From NCBI GenBank assembly GCA_022824865.1, contig JAJDZD010000013.1, positions 1 through 64,000 of the forward strand: a DNA stretch of 64,000 nt, in the 5' to 3' direction. The notes beneath the pieces were generated by a model. The model saw only the letters and a list, made by a program, of their open reading frames with translations. It was not told the origin of the DNA and made no database searches. Each line of letters opens with the position of its first letter. The stretch's first letter is position 1. Positions 9,275 through 20,582 of the stretch are shown piece by piece. Source of the DNA: Chloroflexota bacterium (lineage in GTDB: Bacteria > Chloroflexota > UBA11872). The position numbers were made by a program, and so were the translations under genes.

Positions 9275-9291
9275 CGGCTGAGAACAGCCGC
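9274..9291 (+). terminator. Short hairpin immediately after dnaB
   Basis: GCGGCTG (9274-9280), loop AGAA, CAGCCGC (9285-9291): a perfect 7-bp GC-rich stem that begins at the last base of the dnaB stop codon. No T-run follows, so it would be a weak or Rho-assisted terminator, or an mRNA 3'-end stabiliser. Confidence 0.35.
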
Positions 9292-9358
9292 CTACAATGC
9301 GCTGAGAGCAACAGGGCGGGCTACGTTGGCCGGACCGCGGGAAAGTTGACAGGTTGAC

Positions 9359-9907
9359 ATGAGCGGTACGCGTGCAATCAGAGTGCTTGGCGGCCTGGCG
9401 CTTGTGCTGCTCGTACTGGGGGCCTGCGGCGAGAGCGGCCCGGCAGCGCCGTCCGGTGTGGGCGCCCAGGCCGTTGCCGTTATGTCGGAGCCTGACGGCG
9501 CATCCATGGGCCGCGTCACGCTGACGCAGGTCCCGTCGGGCGTCCTGGTCTCCGCCGACGTGCACGGGCTGTCCGCCGGCGGCCACGGTTTCCACATCCA
9601 CGCTGTCGGCGCCTGCGCCCCGGACTTCACCGCGGCCGGCGGTCACTTCGACCCCAACGAGACTGGCCACGGCCTCATGCACAACGACAACCCCCATCCT
9701 GGCGACCTGCCGAACCTCTTTGCCGGTGCCGACGGCGCCGCCCGCGCCGACGTTTTCACCGCCGCCGTCACCCTTGACGCCGGTGCCGATCACTCGCTGT
9801 TCGACGCTGACGGGTCCGCCATCATCATTCACGCCAAGCCCGATACCTACGGCGAGGAGCCCGAGGCCGGCGATCGTGTGGCCTGTGGCGTGATCGAGCG
9901 GGTCTAG
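9359..9907 (+). CDS. sodC: Cu/Zn superoxide dismutase, lipoprotein
   Basis: Extracytoplasmic enzyme converting superoxide to oxygen and peroxide; 182 residues. A signal peptide ends in the lipobox LVLGAC with lipid Cys at 23. Metal ligands are all visible: HGFHIH (Cu ligands H79, H81), AGGHFDP (bridging H96), HNDNPHPGDLPN (Zn ligands), and IIHAKPDTY (Cu ligand H158). The conserved disulfide would be Cys86-Cys176 (RVACGVI). It is monocistronic by position, followed 37 nt later by the alcohol dehydrogenase gene. Confidence 0.95.
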   Translation: MSGTRAIRVLGGLALVLLVLGACGESGPAAPSGVGAQAVAVMSEPDGASMGRVTLTQVPSGVLVSADVHGLSAGGHGFHIHAVGACAPDFTAAGGHFDPNETGHGLMHNDNPHPGDLPNLFAGADGAARADVFTAAVTLDAGADHSLFDADGSAIIIHAKPDTYGEEPEAGDRVACGVIERV

Positions 9908-9944
9908 GCAGACCAACCAGGTATGCGGGACATGCACCGGAATC

Positions 9945-11126
9945 GTGAGCGCCGCCACGACTGACCTGCAAGGCCGCGACTTCCGCGCGCCGCCCGTCAT
10001 CCACGTCGGACGCGGCGCGCTCAACCAATTGCCGGCCGCCCTGCGCGAACTGGGTGCCGAACGCGCCGCCATCATCACCGACCGCGTCATGGGCGCCTCC
10101 GAGTGGGCGCCCCGGCTCGAAGCGCTGGCCGCCGACGCCGACGTCACCACCACCATCCTGGCCGAACTCACCGGCGAACCCACCACCCGCGACGTTGATG
10201 CCGCCCTTGCCGCCATCCGCGCCGCCGACGCCGATGTCGTGATTGGCTTCGGCGGCGGCAGCGCCCTCGATACCGCCAAGCTGGCGGCCGTCCTGCACAC
10301 CAACCCGGGCAGCGGACCCGACTACGAGGGCTATGAGCGCATCCCCGACCCCGGCCTGCCCGTCATCGCCATCCCCACCACCGCCGGCACCGGCAGCGAA
10401 GTCACCCGCGGCGTCGCCATCACCGACCCCGACCGCGACGTAAAGATGCTGCTGATGAGTTCCCACCTCGTGCCCGCCGCTGCCATCGTCGACCCCGAGC
10501 CCACCTTCACCATGCCGGCCGGCGTGACCGCGTCGACCGGACTGGATGCCCTCACCCACGGCATCGAGGCCTACGTTTCACGCCGCCGCTTCCCCATCAC
10601 CGACGCGCTCGCCATCGACGCCATCGACCGCATCGGCCGCTTCATGGCCCGCGCCTACCACCACCCCGACGATGCCGAGGCCCGTGAGGAAATGCTGGTG
10701 GGATCGCTGCACGCCGGCCTGGCCTTTAACAACGCCTCGGTGGCCCTGGTGCACGGCATGTCGCGACCCATCGGCGCCTACTTCCACGTGCCCCACGGCC
10801 TTTCCAACGCCATGCTGCTGCCCACCGTCATGGAGTTCAGCCTCGGCGGCGACATCCCCCGCTTCGCCCACATCGCCCGCGTCCTCGGCGCAACCGAGAG
10901 CGACAACCACGCAGCCGCCGCCGCCGGCGTAGCCATCGTCCGCGACCTCGCGGCCAACCTCGAAGTCCCAACCCTCCGCGCCTGGGGCGTCGACGAGCCC
11001 CGCTTCCGTGAAGTCACCCCCGCCATGGCCCGCGACGCCCTCGCCAGCGGCAGCCCCGCCAACAACCCCCGCCTCGCCACCCAATCCGAAGTCGAGGACC
11101 TCTACGAGGCTGTCATAACCCTCTGA
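9945..11126 (+). CDS. Iron-containing (group III) alcohol dehydrogenase
   Basis: NAD(P)-dependent dehydrogenase of 393 residues. The N-terminal Rossmann-like half has FGGGSALDTAKL (nucleotide-binding GGGS-D-K pattern) and IPTTAGTGSEVT; the helical metal-binding half has GLDALTHGIEAYVS and HGMSRPIGAYFHVPHGLSNA, which carry the Asp/His ligands of the catalytic metal. The physiological alcohol cannot be read from the sequence; homologues include butanol, 1,3-propanediol and hydroxyacid-oxoacid dehydrogenases. The start is GTG at 9945. Confidence 0.92.
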   Translation: MSAATTDLQGRDFRAPPVIHVGRGALNQLPAALRELGAERAAIITDRVMGASEWAPRLEALAADADVTTTILAELTGEPTTRDVDAALAAIRAADADVVIGFGGGSALDTAKLAAVLHTNPGSGPDYEGYERIPDPGLPVIAIPTTAGTGSEVTRGVAITDPDRDVKMLLMSSHLVPAAAIVDPEPTFTMPAGVTASTGLDALTHGIEAYVSRRRFPITDALAIDAIDRIGRFMARAYHHPDDAEAREEMLVGSLHAGLAFNNASVALVHGMSRPIGAYFHVPHGLSNAMLLPTVMEFSLGGDIPRFAHIARVLGATESDNHAAAAAGVAIVRDLAANLEVPTLRAWGVDEPRFREVTPAMARDALASGSPANNPRLATQSEVEDLYEAVITL

Positions 11127-11246
11127 CTTAGTTTCGCCGGCTCCGCCGCCGACTGTCGTGATCGCCCGGGTTCTCACACAGCCTCTCGATATACTCGAAT
11201 AACGTCCCGCGCCTGCCGTGGGCGCCACCGCACTTAATCGACAGAC

Positions 11247-13895
<2,649 letters not shown>

Positions 13896-13912
13896 CCGGG
13901 AGCCGCCTTGCC

Positions 13913-15044
13913 ATGACCGAAGCCGTCGATACCGCCGATCTCGAGGGGCGCGCCCGCCGCGCCCGGCAGCGGGTCACCGAGATTCGGAGGCATCTTTGAC
14001 CTGGCGGCCAAGCGCGCGACGCTAACCGAACTCGACCGCCAGGTCGCCGCCCCCGACCTCTGGGACGACCCCGACCGCGCCCGCGACGTCATGCGCCGCC
14101 ACCGGCGCGTCCAGGACGAAGTTGACCTCTGGGACGAACTCGACACGCAAGCCGACGATGTGGTTGGGTTGGTTGAACTCCTGGACCCCGACGACCACGA
14201 TCTCCAGCAGGAAGTCGCGAGTGAGGTCGCGGCCCTCGAAAACCGCCTGGCCTCCCTGGAGTTTCAACTCCTGCTCGGAGACGAATACGACGAGCACGAC
14301 GCCTTCCTGACGGTCCAATCCGGTGCCGGCGGCACCGAATCCCAGGACTGGGCCGAGATGCTGCTGCGCATGTACTCCCGCTGGGCCGATTCGCGTTCGT
14401 TCGCGCCCGACGTCGTGGACATCTCGCACGGTGAAGAGGCCGGCATCAAGAGCGCCACCCTGCGCGCCTCCGGCCGCTACGCCTACGGCTACCTCAAGGC
14501 CGAGCGCGGCGTCCACCGTCTCGTGCGTCTCTCCCCCTTCGACGCCAGCAACCGCCGCCACACCTCGTTCGCCCGCGTCGACGTCGTACCCGTGCTGGAG
14601 GACGTGGACGAGGTGGCGATCAGCCCTGAGGATCTCCGTGTCGAGACCTTCCGCGCCAGCGGCGCCGGCGGCCAGTACGTCAATAAAACCGATTCCGCCG
14701 TGCGCATCCGTCACGAACCCACCGGCATCGTGGTCTCCTGTCAGAACCAGCGCTCGCAGCACCAGAACCGCGAGGTCGCCATGGAGATGCTCGGCGCGCG
14801 TCTCCTGGAGCGCCAGATCGCCGAGCGCGAAGCTGAACAGGCCCGCCTGCGCGGCGAGCAGGCCGCCGTCGACTTCGGCAGCCAGATTCGCTCGTACGTC
14901 CTGCACCCCTATCGTCAGGTCAAGGACTTGCGCACCGGGCTCGAAGTCGGCAACGCCGACGCCGTCCTCGACGGCGCGATTGACCCCTTCATCGAGGCCT
15001 GGCTCCGCGCGTCCATTTCCTCTGGAAACGAGACCGACGCATGA
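13913..15044 (+). CDS. prfB: Peptide chain release factor 2 (programmed +1 frameshift)
   Basis: RF2 recognises UGA and UAA. The gene starts at ATG 13913; frame 0 reaches CTT (13994-13996) then an in-frame TGA (13997-13999). Skipping T13997 continues GAC at 13998 and stays open to 15044. The product is 376 residues and the joined sequence (RRHL-DLAAKRATL) aligns with normal RF2. The stop-codon tripeptide SPF (LVRLSPFDAS) and the peptidyl-hydrolysis motif GGQ (GAGGQYVNKTDS) are present. The frameshift makes RF2 control its own level: scarce RF2 stalls at UGA and favours shifting. It sits 17 nt after secA and its stop overlaps the next ATG. Confidence 0.96.
13985..14000 (+). promoter_or_regulatory. 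RF2 frameshift site
   Basis: CGGAGG CAT CTT TGA C: an internal Shine-Dalgarno-like GGAGG three bases before the CTT slippery codon, followed by TGA and C. The spacing and order are the same as the known Escherichia coli prfB site (AGGGGG TAT CTT TGA C). Ribosomes shift +1 from CTT to TTT. Confidence 0.95.
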
Positions 15045-16249
15045 CCACGGGGCTCGCCTACCGGCCGTTCAGCCGCTGGCTGCCCAGGCGCCTTGCCCTG
15101 ACGCTCATCGGGATCATCGTTGCGTGGCTCGCACTCGGCGCCTCACCCGTTGCTGCGGCCCAGTCAATCCCGGCGGATCTTGAGGCCGAAGTCGAAATCC
15201 GATCCGCCATCACGTTCCGGCTCGACGCGCCCTGGACCGGCCCGCCCCCTTCCAGGGTGTCCATCCTGTTTGGCCTGCCGGACGGCGCGGTCACTCGGCG
15301 CGGACGCGCCACGTTCGAACTCGACGACGGCCGCCTGGTCGCCTCCCACCGCTGGCGGCCGCGCGGGACGCTCCTGCCGGGCGCCGAGATCGAGTACCAG
15401 TTCGAAGTTCGCGGCACTGACGGTCCCGCGCACACCACCACCAGCACCGTGGTCTACATCGACCCCGAGCTTCCCTGGCAGACCCAGTCCGAGGGCCTGG
15501 TGGACATGTGGTGGTATGCGGGCGGCGACGGCCTGGCTACCGATGCCGTGGCTGGCATCCGCCGCGGACTGACCGCCCTTGAGGAGGACTTCGGCCTCGA
15601 ACTCCAGCGCCGCACGCGGCTCGTCTTCTATGCCGACGGTGACCGCATGCGCGCCGACATGGGCCGGGGCACCCGCCCCTGGGTGGGAGGCGTCGCGGCC
15701 GCCCGGTTCAACCTGATCGTGCTCTACGCCTCCGAATTCGACTGGGGGCGCAGCACGCTCGCCGCCACCATCGCCCACGAGCTCACGCACATCGCCATCG
15801 AGCACGCCGTCGGCGATCCGCCGCGCAACCTGCCTACCTGGCTCCACGAGGGCGTGGCCACCGTCGTCGAGAGCGCCGTCGCCGAGCGCTTTTCCTATGA
15901 AGACATCGTGCAAGCGGCGTTTGAAGCCGACCGGCTGATCTCCTTACGCGGCCTCACCGGGTCGTTTCCGGTCCAGAGCACCGGCGCATTGCTCGCCTAC
16001 GCCCAGAGCAACTCGTTCGTAAAATTCATCATTGACCGCTGGGGTGAATCCGCGATCACCAAAATCCTGGACGCCTACCGCGAGGGCGCGTCCCAGGACC
16101 GGGCCTTGCGGCAGGCCGTGGGTCTCAGTCTCAATGCCCTCGAAGCCGAATGGCTCGCTACGCTGGACCAGTCCGACGCCGAACCCACGGCCAGCGCCCG
16201 CGTCCTGACGACCGCGTCGGCCCTTGCGCTGCCCCTCCCGCAACCATGA
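15041..16249 (+). CDS. Secreted peptidase-MA-like zinc protein
   Basis: A 402-residue exported protein. A basic N region and hydrophobic segment (about 18-38) end in SPVAAA, a probable signal-peptidase site. The middle holds a beta-rich domain, and the C half has a gluzincin pattern: HELTH at 246-250 and a downstream Glu at 270 in WLHEGVA, as in the peptidase MA-like family. It is probably a zinc-dependent enzyme or fold at the cell surface; the substrate is unknown. Its ATG overlaps the prfB stop and its TGA overlaps the ftsE ATG, so it is translationally locked into the secA-prfB-ftsEX run, which hints at an envelope or division role. Confidence 0.75.
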   Translation: MTTGLAYRPFSRWLPRRLALTLIGIIVAWLALGASPVAAAQSIPADLEAEVEIRSAITFRLDAPWTGPPPSRVSILFGLPDGAVTRRGRATFELDDGRLVASHRWRPRGTLLPGAEIEYQFEVRGTDGPAHTTTSTVVYIDPELPWQTQSEGLVDMWWYAGGDGLATDAVAGIRRGLTALEEDFGLELQRRTRLVFYADGDRMRADMGRGTRPWVGGVAAARFNLIVLYASEFDWGRSTLAATIAHELTHIAIEHAVGDPPRNLPTWLHEGVATVVESAVAERFSYEDIVQAAFEADRLISLRGLTGSFPVQSTGALLAYAQSNSFVKFIIDRWGESAITKILDAYREGASQDRALRQAVGLSLNALEAEWLATLDQSDAEPTASARVLTTASALALPLPQP

Positions 16250-16926
16250 TCGTTCTCCAGAACGTCACCAAGGTCTACCCCAACGGAACGCGGGCGCTTG
16301 ACGACGTCAGCCTCCAGATCGACGAGCGTGAATTCGTTTTCCTGGTTGGCCCCAGCGGTGCGGGCAAGACCACCCTCATCCGGCTCATCAACCGCGACAC
16401 CAGGCCCGACAGCGGCAACGTCTTCGTCGAGAACACCGAGGTCACCCGCATTCCGCGCCGCGAGGTCCCCAAGCTGCGCCGGCGCGTGGGCGTTATCTAC
16501 CAGGACTACAAGCTGCTCCCGGGGCTCAACGTACGCCAGAACGTGGAGTTTGTCCTCAAGTCCACCGGCGAGTTCAACGGCCGCACCTCCGGATGGGTAG
16601 ACGAAGCCCTCGCCCTGGTCCAACTCAGCGACCGCGCCGACCACCACCCCCACGAGCTCTCGGGCGGCGAGCAGCAGCGCACTGCCATCGCCCGCGCCAT
16701 CGTGCGCCGCTGCCCCATCCTGGTCGCCGACGAACCCACCGGAAACCTGGATCACGCCGCCAGCTGGGACACGATTCAACTATTGGTACGAATCAACGCC
16801 CTCGGCGCCACGGTCCTGATGGCGACGCACAATCGGGAGATCGTGAACACCATGCGGCGTCGCGTCATCGAGATCGCCAACGGCAAGGTCGTCCGCGACG
16901 AACTCGGCGGCGGCTATGACGGCTAA
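16246..16926 (+). CDS. ftsE: Cell division ATPase FtsE
   Basis: ABC-type ATPase that, with FtsX, regulates peptidoglycan hydrolases at the division site. 226 residues: [14 protein letters not shown] start, Walker [11 protein letters not shown]-loop [12 protein letters not shown] (the FtsE-typical 'YQDxKLL'), signature LSGGEQQR, Walker [14 protein letters not shown]-loop [11 protein letters not shown] at 16246 overlaps the previous stop (ATGA) and gives the canonical FtsE N terminus. The stop lies 11 nt inside ftsX. Confidence 0.96.
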   Translation: MIVLQNVTKVYPNGTRALDDVSLQIDEREFVFLVGPSGAGKTTLIRLINRDTRPDSGNVFVENTEVTRIPRREVPKLRRRVGVIYQDYKLLPGLNVRQNVEFVLKSTGEFNGRTSGWVDEALALVQLSDRADHHPHELSGGEQQRTAIARAIVRRCPILVADEPTGNLDHAASWDTIQLLVRINALGATVLMATHNREIVNTMRRRVIEIANGKVVRDELGGGYDG

Positions 16927-17809
16927 GCTCAACGTCCTGCGCTACATCCTCGGCGCGGCCATGCTCGGCCTCTGGCGCAACCGCACCATGACCCTGGGCG
17001 CCATCGTCACCACCGCCGTCATGCTGGTCACCCTGGCCGCATTCCTGGCCATCAACGACACGCTCAACGAGATGGTCACCGCCCTCGGCCGCAAGAGCAA
17101 TCTCATCGCCTACGTCCGCGACGACGCCCGACCCTCCCGCGTCACCGAAATCATGCGCGACCTGGAGCAGCGCCCCGGCGTCGGCGAGGTCGTCTTCGTC
17201 ACCAAGGAAGACGCCCTCCGCACGTTCCAGGAACGCTTCTTCGACCAGCGCGACGTCATCGACATCCTGCAAGCCAATCCCCTGCCCGCCAGCGTCGAAC
17301 TCCGCATGGACGACCCTGCCGTGCTTCCCGGACTCGCCGATGAGCTTCGCGGCATGACCGAGGTTTTCGAGAGCGTCGCGGTCCCCCTGGACGTCGTCGA
17401 ACGCCTCATCTCCATCAGCAACGTCTCGCGCGCCGCCGGCACCGCCATGATCATCGCCCTCACCGGCGTCGCCCTGTTCGTCATCGCCAACACGATCCGT
17501 ATCGCCGTCTACGCCCGCCGCCAGGAGATCGAGATCATGAAACTCGTCGGCGCCACCGACTGGTTCGTCCGCGGCCCGTTCCTCATTGAGGGCGCGTTCA
17601 TTGGTCTGGTCGGCGCCACCCTCGCGGCCGTCGCCTTGGTCGTGCTCTACCTGCAGGCCGCACCCACGGTGACCCGCATCATCTCGTTCCTGCCTATCGC
17701 CACGGATGTGTCCTTCGTCCGCAACCTGGCCGTCTTCATCATCCTGGTCGGGTTGGTTGTCGGCAGCATCGGGAGCTACGTCTCCGTGCGCCGCTACCTC
17801 GCCGTATAG
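16916..17809 (+). CDS. ftsX: Cell division membrane protein FtsX
   Basis: Permease-like partner of FtsE; 297 residues. TM1 is near residues 25-48 (AIVTTAVMLVTLAAFLAI), followed by an extracytoplasmic domain (about 50-165) of the FtsX type with DVIDILQANPLPASVELRM, then three further TM segments (about 175-195, 225-245, 265-285). The EIEIMKLVGATDWFVRGPFLIEG segment is the conserved FtsX/MacB cytosolic loop that contacts the ATPase. The start overlaps ftsE by 11 nt. Confidence 0.95.
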   Translation: MTAKLNVLRYILGAAMLGLWRNRTMTLGAIVTTAVMLVTLAAFLAINDTLNEMVTALGRKSNLIAYVRDDARPSRVTEIMRDLEQRPGVGEVVFVTKEDALRTFQERFFDQRDVIDILQANPLPASVELRMDDPAVLPGLADELRGMTEVFESVAVPLDVVERLISISNVSRAAGTAMIIALTGVALFVIANTIRIAVYARRQEIEIMKLVGATDWFVRGPFLIEGAFIGLVGATLAAVALVVLYLQAAPTVTRIISFLPIATDVSFVRNLAVFIILVGLVVGSIGSYVSVRRYLAV

Positions 17810-17819
17810 GAGCGCGCCG

Positions 17820-18500
17820 CTGATCGTCGTCCAGGGAGTCACCAAGCGCTACGACGGCGAGCCCGCTCTCGCCGACGTCTCGATCGCCATCGCCCGCGGC
17901 GAGTTCGCCTTTCTCATCGGGACCAACGGCGCGGGCAAGACCACCCTGCTTCGCATCCTTCTGCGCGAAGAGGCCTTCGATTCCGGCGTTGTCCTCGTCA
18001 ACGGCGTCGACGTGTCCAGGATTCGCGGCGCCGCGCTTACCAAGTTCCGCCGCCGCATTGGCGTCGTATTTCAAGACACCCGCCTGCTGCCGAACGCTAC
18101 CGTCCGCGAGAACGTGGGTCTGCCGCTTCAAGTCCGCGGGCGCGCCAACCGCGAAATCGACTTGGCGGTGGACGACGTGCTGGATCGCGTGGCCCTGTCC
18201 GATAAGTCCGAGCGATTTCCCCGTCAACTCTCCGGCGGCGAACAGCGCAAAGTCGCCCTCGCCCGCGCCGTCATTTCCAAGCCCGATGTCCTGCTCTGCG
18301 ACGAGCCCACCGACAGCATCAACCCCACGCACGCGCGCGAGATCATGGGCCTATTGCTCGAAATCAACAGCGACGGCGTCACCACCCTCGTCGCCACCCA
18401 CGACAGCGAAATCGTCAACAACCTCCGCCGCCGCGTCATCCGCATGGACGCCGGCGCCATCCTCGCCGACGAACCCGTCGGCGTCTTCAGCGCCACCTAA
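17820..18500 (+). CDS. Second FtsE-like ABC ATPase (apparent CTG start)
   Basis: A 226-residue ABC ATPase clearly related to FtsE: Walker A GTNGAGKTTLL, Q-loop FQDTRLLPNATV, signature LSGGEQRKVALARA, H-loop ATHDSEIV. Walker B reads LLCDEPTDSINP in place of the usual DEPTGNLDP, a change in the D-loop neighbourhood. The alignment with FtsE starts exactly at a CTG codon (17820, LIVVQGVTKRY against [11 protein letters not shown]) and TAGGAG lies 8-14 nt upstream, so CTG is the likely start; no ATG, GTG or TTG lies nearby in frame except far inside ftsX. It could form a heterodimer with FtsE under FtsX, or have diverged to another permease. Confidence 0.85.
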   Translation: MIVVQGVTKRYDGEPALADVSIAIARGEFAFLIGTNGAGKTTLLRILLREEAFDSGVVLVNGVDVSRIRGAALTKFRRRIGVVFQDTRLLPNATVRENVGLPLQVRGRANREIDLAVDDVLDRVALSDKSERFPRQLSGGEQRKVALARAVISKPDVLLCDEPTDSINPTHAREIMGLLLEINSDGVTTLVATHDSEIVNNLRRRVIRMDAGAILADEPVGVFSAT

Positions 18501-18532
18501 TCCGGCGTTAGCTCACTCGGCGAGGAGAACGA

Positions 18533-19400
18533 TCAGACGGCAAGATCAAACGGGAGGTCGCTGATGTCCCGCAATCGGTCGCCCTCAATCATCGTCTCCA
18601 GCATCTCCGATTGGTCTCCAGCCTCGGGGTAAAGATGCGCAGACGCCCCGCAACTCGTTCAGCGCGAAGTGATACACGCAATCGAGATCACCCGTCCCAA
18701 GCGCCAGCGACGCAATCCGCATTGGAAGTGGTTCAGCCGTGACGGCGACGATATGCGGCAGGGTGCCCTTGCGATTCCTGATGAGATTCAGCGCTTCCGT
18801 GCGGGTGTTCTGAGAACGGTCACTCCGAATCGTCCACTTGCACGAAACACTCGCATGCAAGAATGGAAGGCTGGCTGCCTTATTTGTCTCGATAAACGGC
18901 GTCAGTGAGGCTGCTTTCGAGTCATCCAAAATGACGCGGTATTCATTGACCTCCTCCTGGGTCGTGGGGAGGCGCGATATGACGATGTCCGGCGTTACGA
19001 TATAGCCATGGCCAAGCGCTGCTGAGAGGTCTTGATTTGTGCTGACGACCTTGTCAAGGATCTCCAAATGCCGATACTGAACGAATCTAGAAATCCGTGT
19101 CTGTGTAGTAAGGTATTGCCAACGTCCAGGCCGTAAGTGACTGATAGCCGAAAACGCTTCTTCTATGAATTCGCATGTTAGCCTTTCAAATAGTGACCCT
19201 GCCGTCTGACCTGAAATACTCTCCGTGTCCTGCTCGTGGAATCCAAGCTGCCTTGCAATAGCATTTGATATCAAGACACTCGACCGGCTGCTTCCGTCCG
19301 CAAAATTAGGATGTGCCTGACCTCCACTGTCAGCGAACCGCACGATTTGGCTGCCAATCTTGGAATGATAGAGTCGCCGAAGTTCTGCAAGTGTTGCCAT
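18533..19400 (-). pseudogene. NgoMIV-like type II restriction endonuclease, C-terminal frameshift
   Basis: The intact frame (19400 down to 18585, 271 residues) matches NgoMIV, which cuts GCCGGC: SGQTAG, FERL (E72), TPDIVISR (D138), HASVSCKWTIRSDR (K188), RTEALN (E202), RKGTLPHIVAVTAEP and LALGTGDLDCVYHFAL. These correspond to the known NgoMIV catalytic residues E70, D140, K187 and E201. After residue 251 the frame is lost at a run of four C/G (18645-18648); removing one base restores a tail ending DRLRDISDLPFDLAV with stop at 18533, like the NgoMIV C terminus, and a length of 288 against 286 residues. All catalytic residues precede the break, so activity is uncertain: real mutation or sequencing error. 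AT-richer than neighbours; 21 nt downstream of its methyltransferase. Confidence 0.9.
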
Positions 19401-19421
19401 GTTGAGTGAAAGAGACAGTTG

Positions 19422-20300
19422 TTACAACGCTGGGATGCCCAAAACGCGCTGTACGCCATTGTCAATCCGTGATCTTGACTGCACGGCGTAGTCTTCGTTC
19501 AACTCAATCAGAATCGCCCTGCGATTCAACTCAGCCGCGGCGACACCGGTCGTCCCAGACCCGGAGAAGGGGTCAAGAATCACATCCCCTGTCCGACTCC
19601 CTAGGAGAATACACCGTCGTACCAACTCTCTTGGATAAGCGGCTGGGTGGGATGTGCCGCCTGGGTCAGGTCCAAGAAGCCAGTAGTTCCTAAGATTCGC
19701 TCCGGTTTCCTCCCGGATCGCCTGATTGTCGTAAAAATACTTGGGCTTCTTCGAGAAGAGAAAAACCTGCTCGGTCGCGTTTGAAGGTCGGTTTCTTACA
19801 CTCTCCGGCATGGGTGCTCTCTTTATCCACGTGATATTCGAGCGCAGAAGCCATCCATCCGCTTGTAGCGCGAAGGCTACCCGCCATGGCAGTCCCATCA
19901 AATCGCGGTCTTTCAGTCCCCAGCAGTCGGGCACCTTGCAATTTCGCTTCTGGATCAGCTTCTTCGTGTTACCAACTTGAGCATTTGGGCCGCTTCGTCC
20001 CGTCCCGCCGTTGCGGGCATATCCGTCGCCAACGTTCAACCAGAGCGTTCCATCATCCGAGAGTACGCGCCGAACTTCTCGGAAGATCCCCACTAGTCGT
20101 TCCACATAGTCTTCGGGCGATTCCTCGGCACCAATCTGGGCCTCGTGGTCGTAGTCTCTTAATCCCCAGTATGGAGGCGAAGTAATACAACTTTGAATGG
20201 ATTGGCTTACAAGCTTTGGCAACACGTCTTGGCTGTCGCCAATCAGTATTTCAACGTCGCCACTGGTGAAGCGAACGGGTACCGGACTGCTTGTCGCCAT
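19422..20300 (-). CDS. DNA (cytosine-N4 type) methyltransferase of the restriction cassette
   Basis: Class-beta amino-methyltransferase, 292 residues: catalytic motif IV TSPPYWGLRDY near the N terminus (SPPY 41-44) and the SAM-binding motif I LDPFSGSGTTGVAA near the C terminus (243-251). SPPY is typical of cytosine-N4 enzymes, though some adenine-N6 enzymes share it. It presumably protects the site cut by the adjacent NgoMIV-like nuclease (GCCGGC by homology, inferred). It is notable that the classical NgoMIV partner is a C5-cytosine enzyme, so this pairing differs. AT-richer than neighbours, consistent with transfer. 20301-20582 on its far side holds no gene I can support. Confidence 0.92.
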   Translation of the reverse strand: MATSSPVPVRFTSGDVEILIGDSQDVLPKLVSQSIQSCITSPPYWGLRDYDHEAQIGAEESPEDYVERLVGIFREVRRVLSDDGTLWLNVGDGYARNGGTGRSGPNAQVGNTKKLIQKRNCKVPDCWGLKDRDLMGLPWRVAFALQADGWLLRSNITWIKRAPMPESVRNRPSNATEQVFLFSKKPKYFYDNQAIREETGANLRNYWLLGPDPGGTSHPAAYPRELVRRCILLGSRTGDVILDPFSGSGTTGVAAAELNRRAILIELNEDYAVQSRSRIDNGVQRVLGIPAL

Positions 20301-20582
20301 CGAGTGGCCACGCTCCGAATCTGACCGATTGCTCCACCAGACACTACTGGATGAAGCAGTTGATTACATGCTAAGCCATGCTGGACGGATTTGCCAGAAG
20401 CTGGCTAGTGGCCCGCTGGCTGGTGAAGCCGCCTCCAGTCAGGGCCCAGGTTCCGCAGGGGCCGTCGAGGAGGCGTGAGACCCAGATGCGTCAGCGGCCA
20501 TCGTCAGACCGGACATAGGTTTTCACCGCCTCCTCACGCCGCTGCGCTACGGTGGAATCAGCCTCCCCTGGTCGAACGTCCC

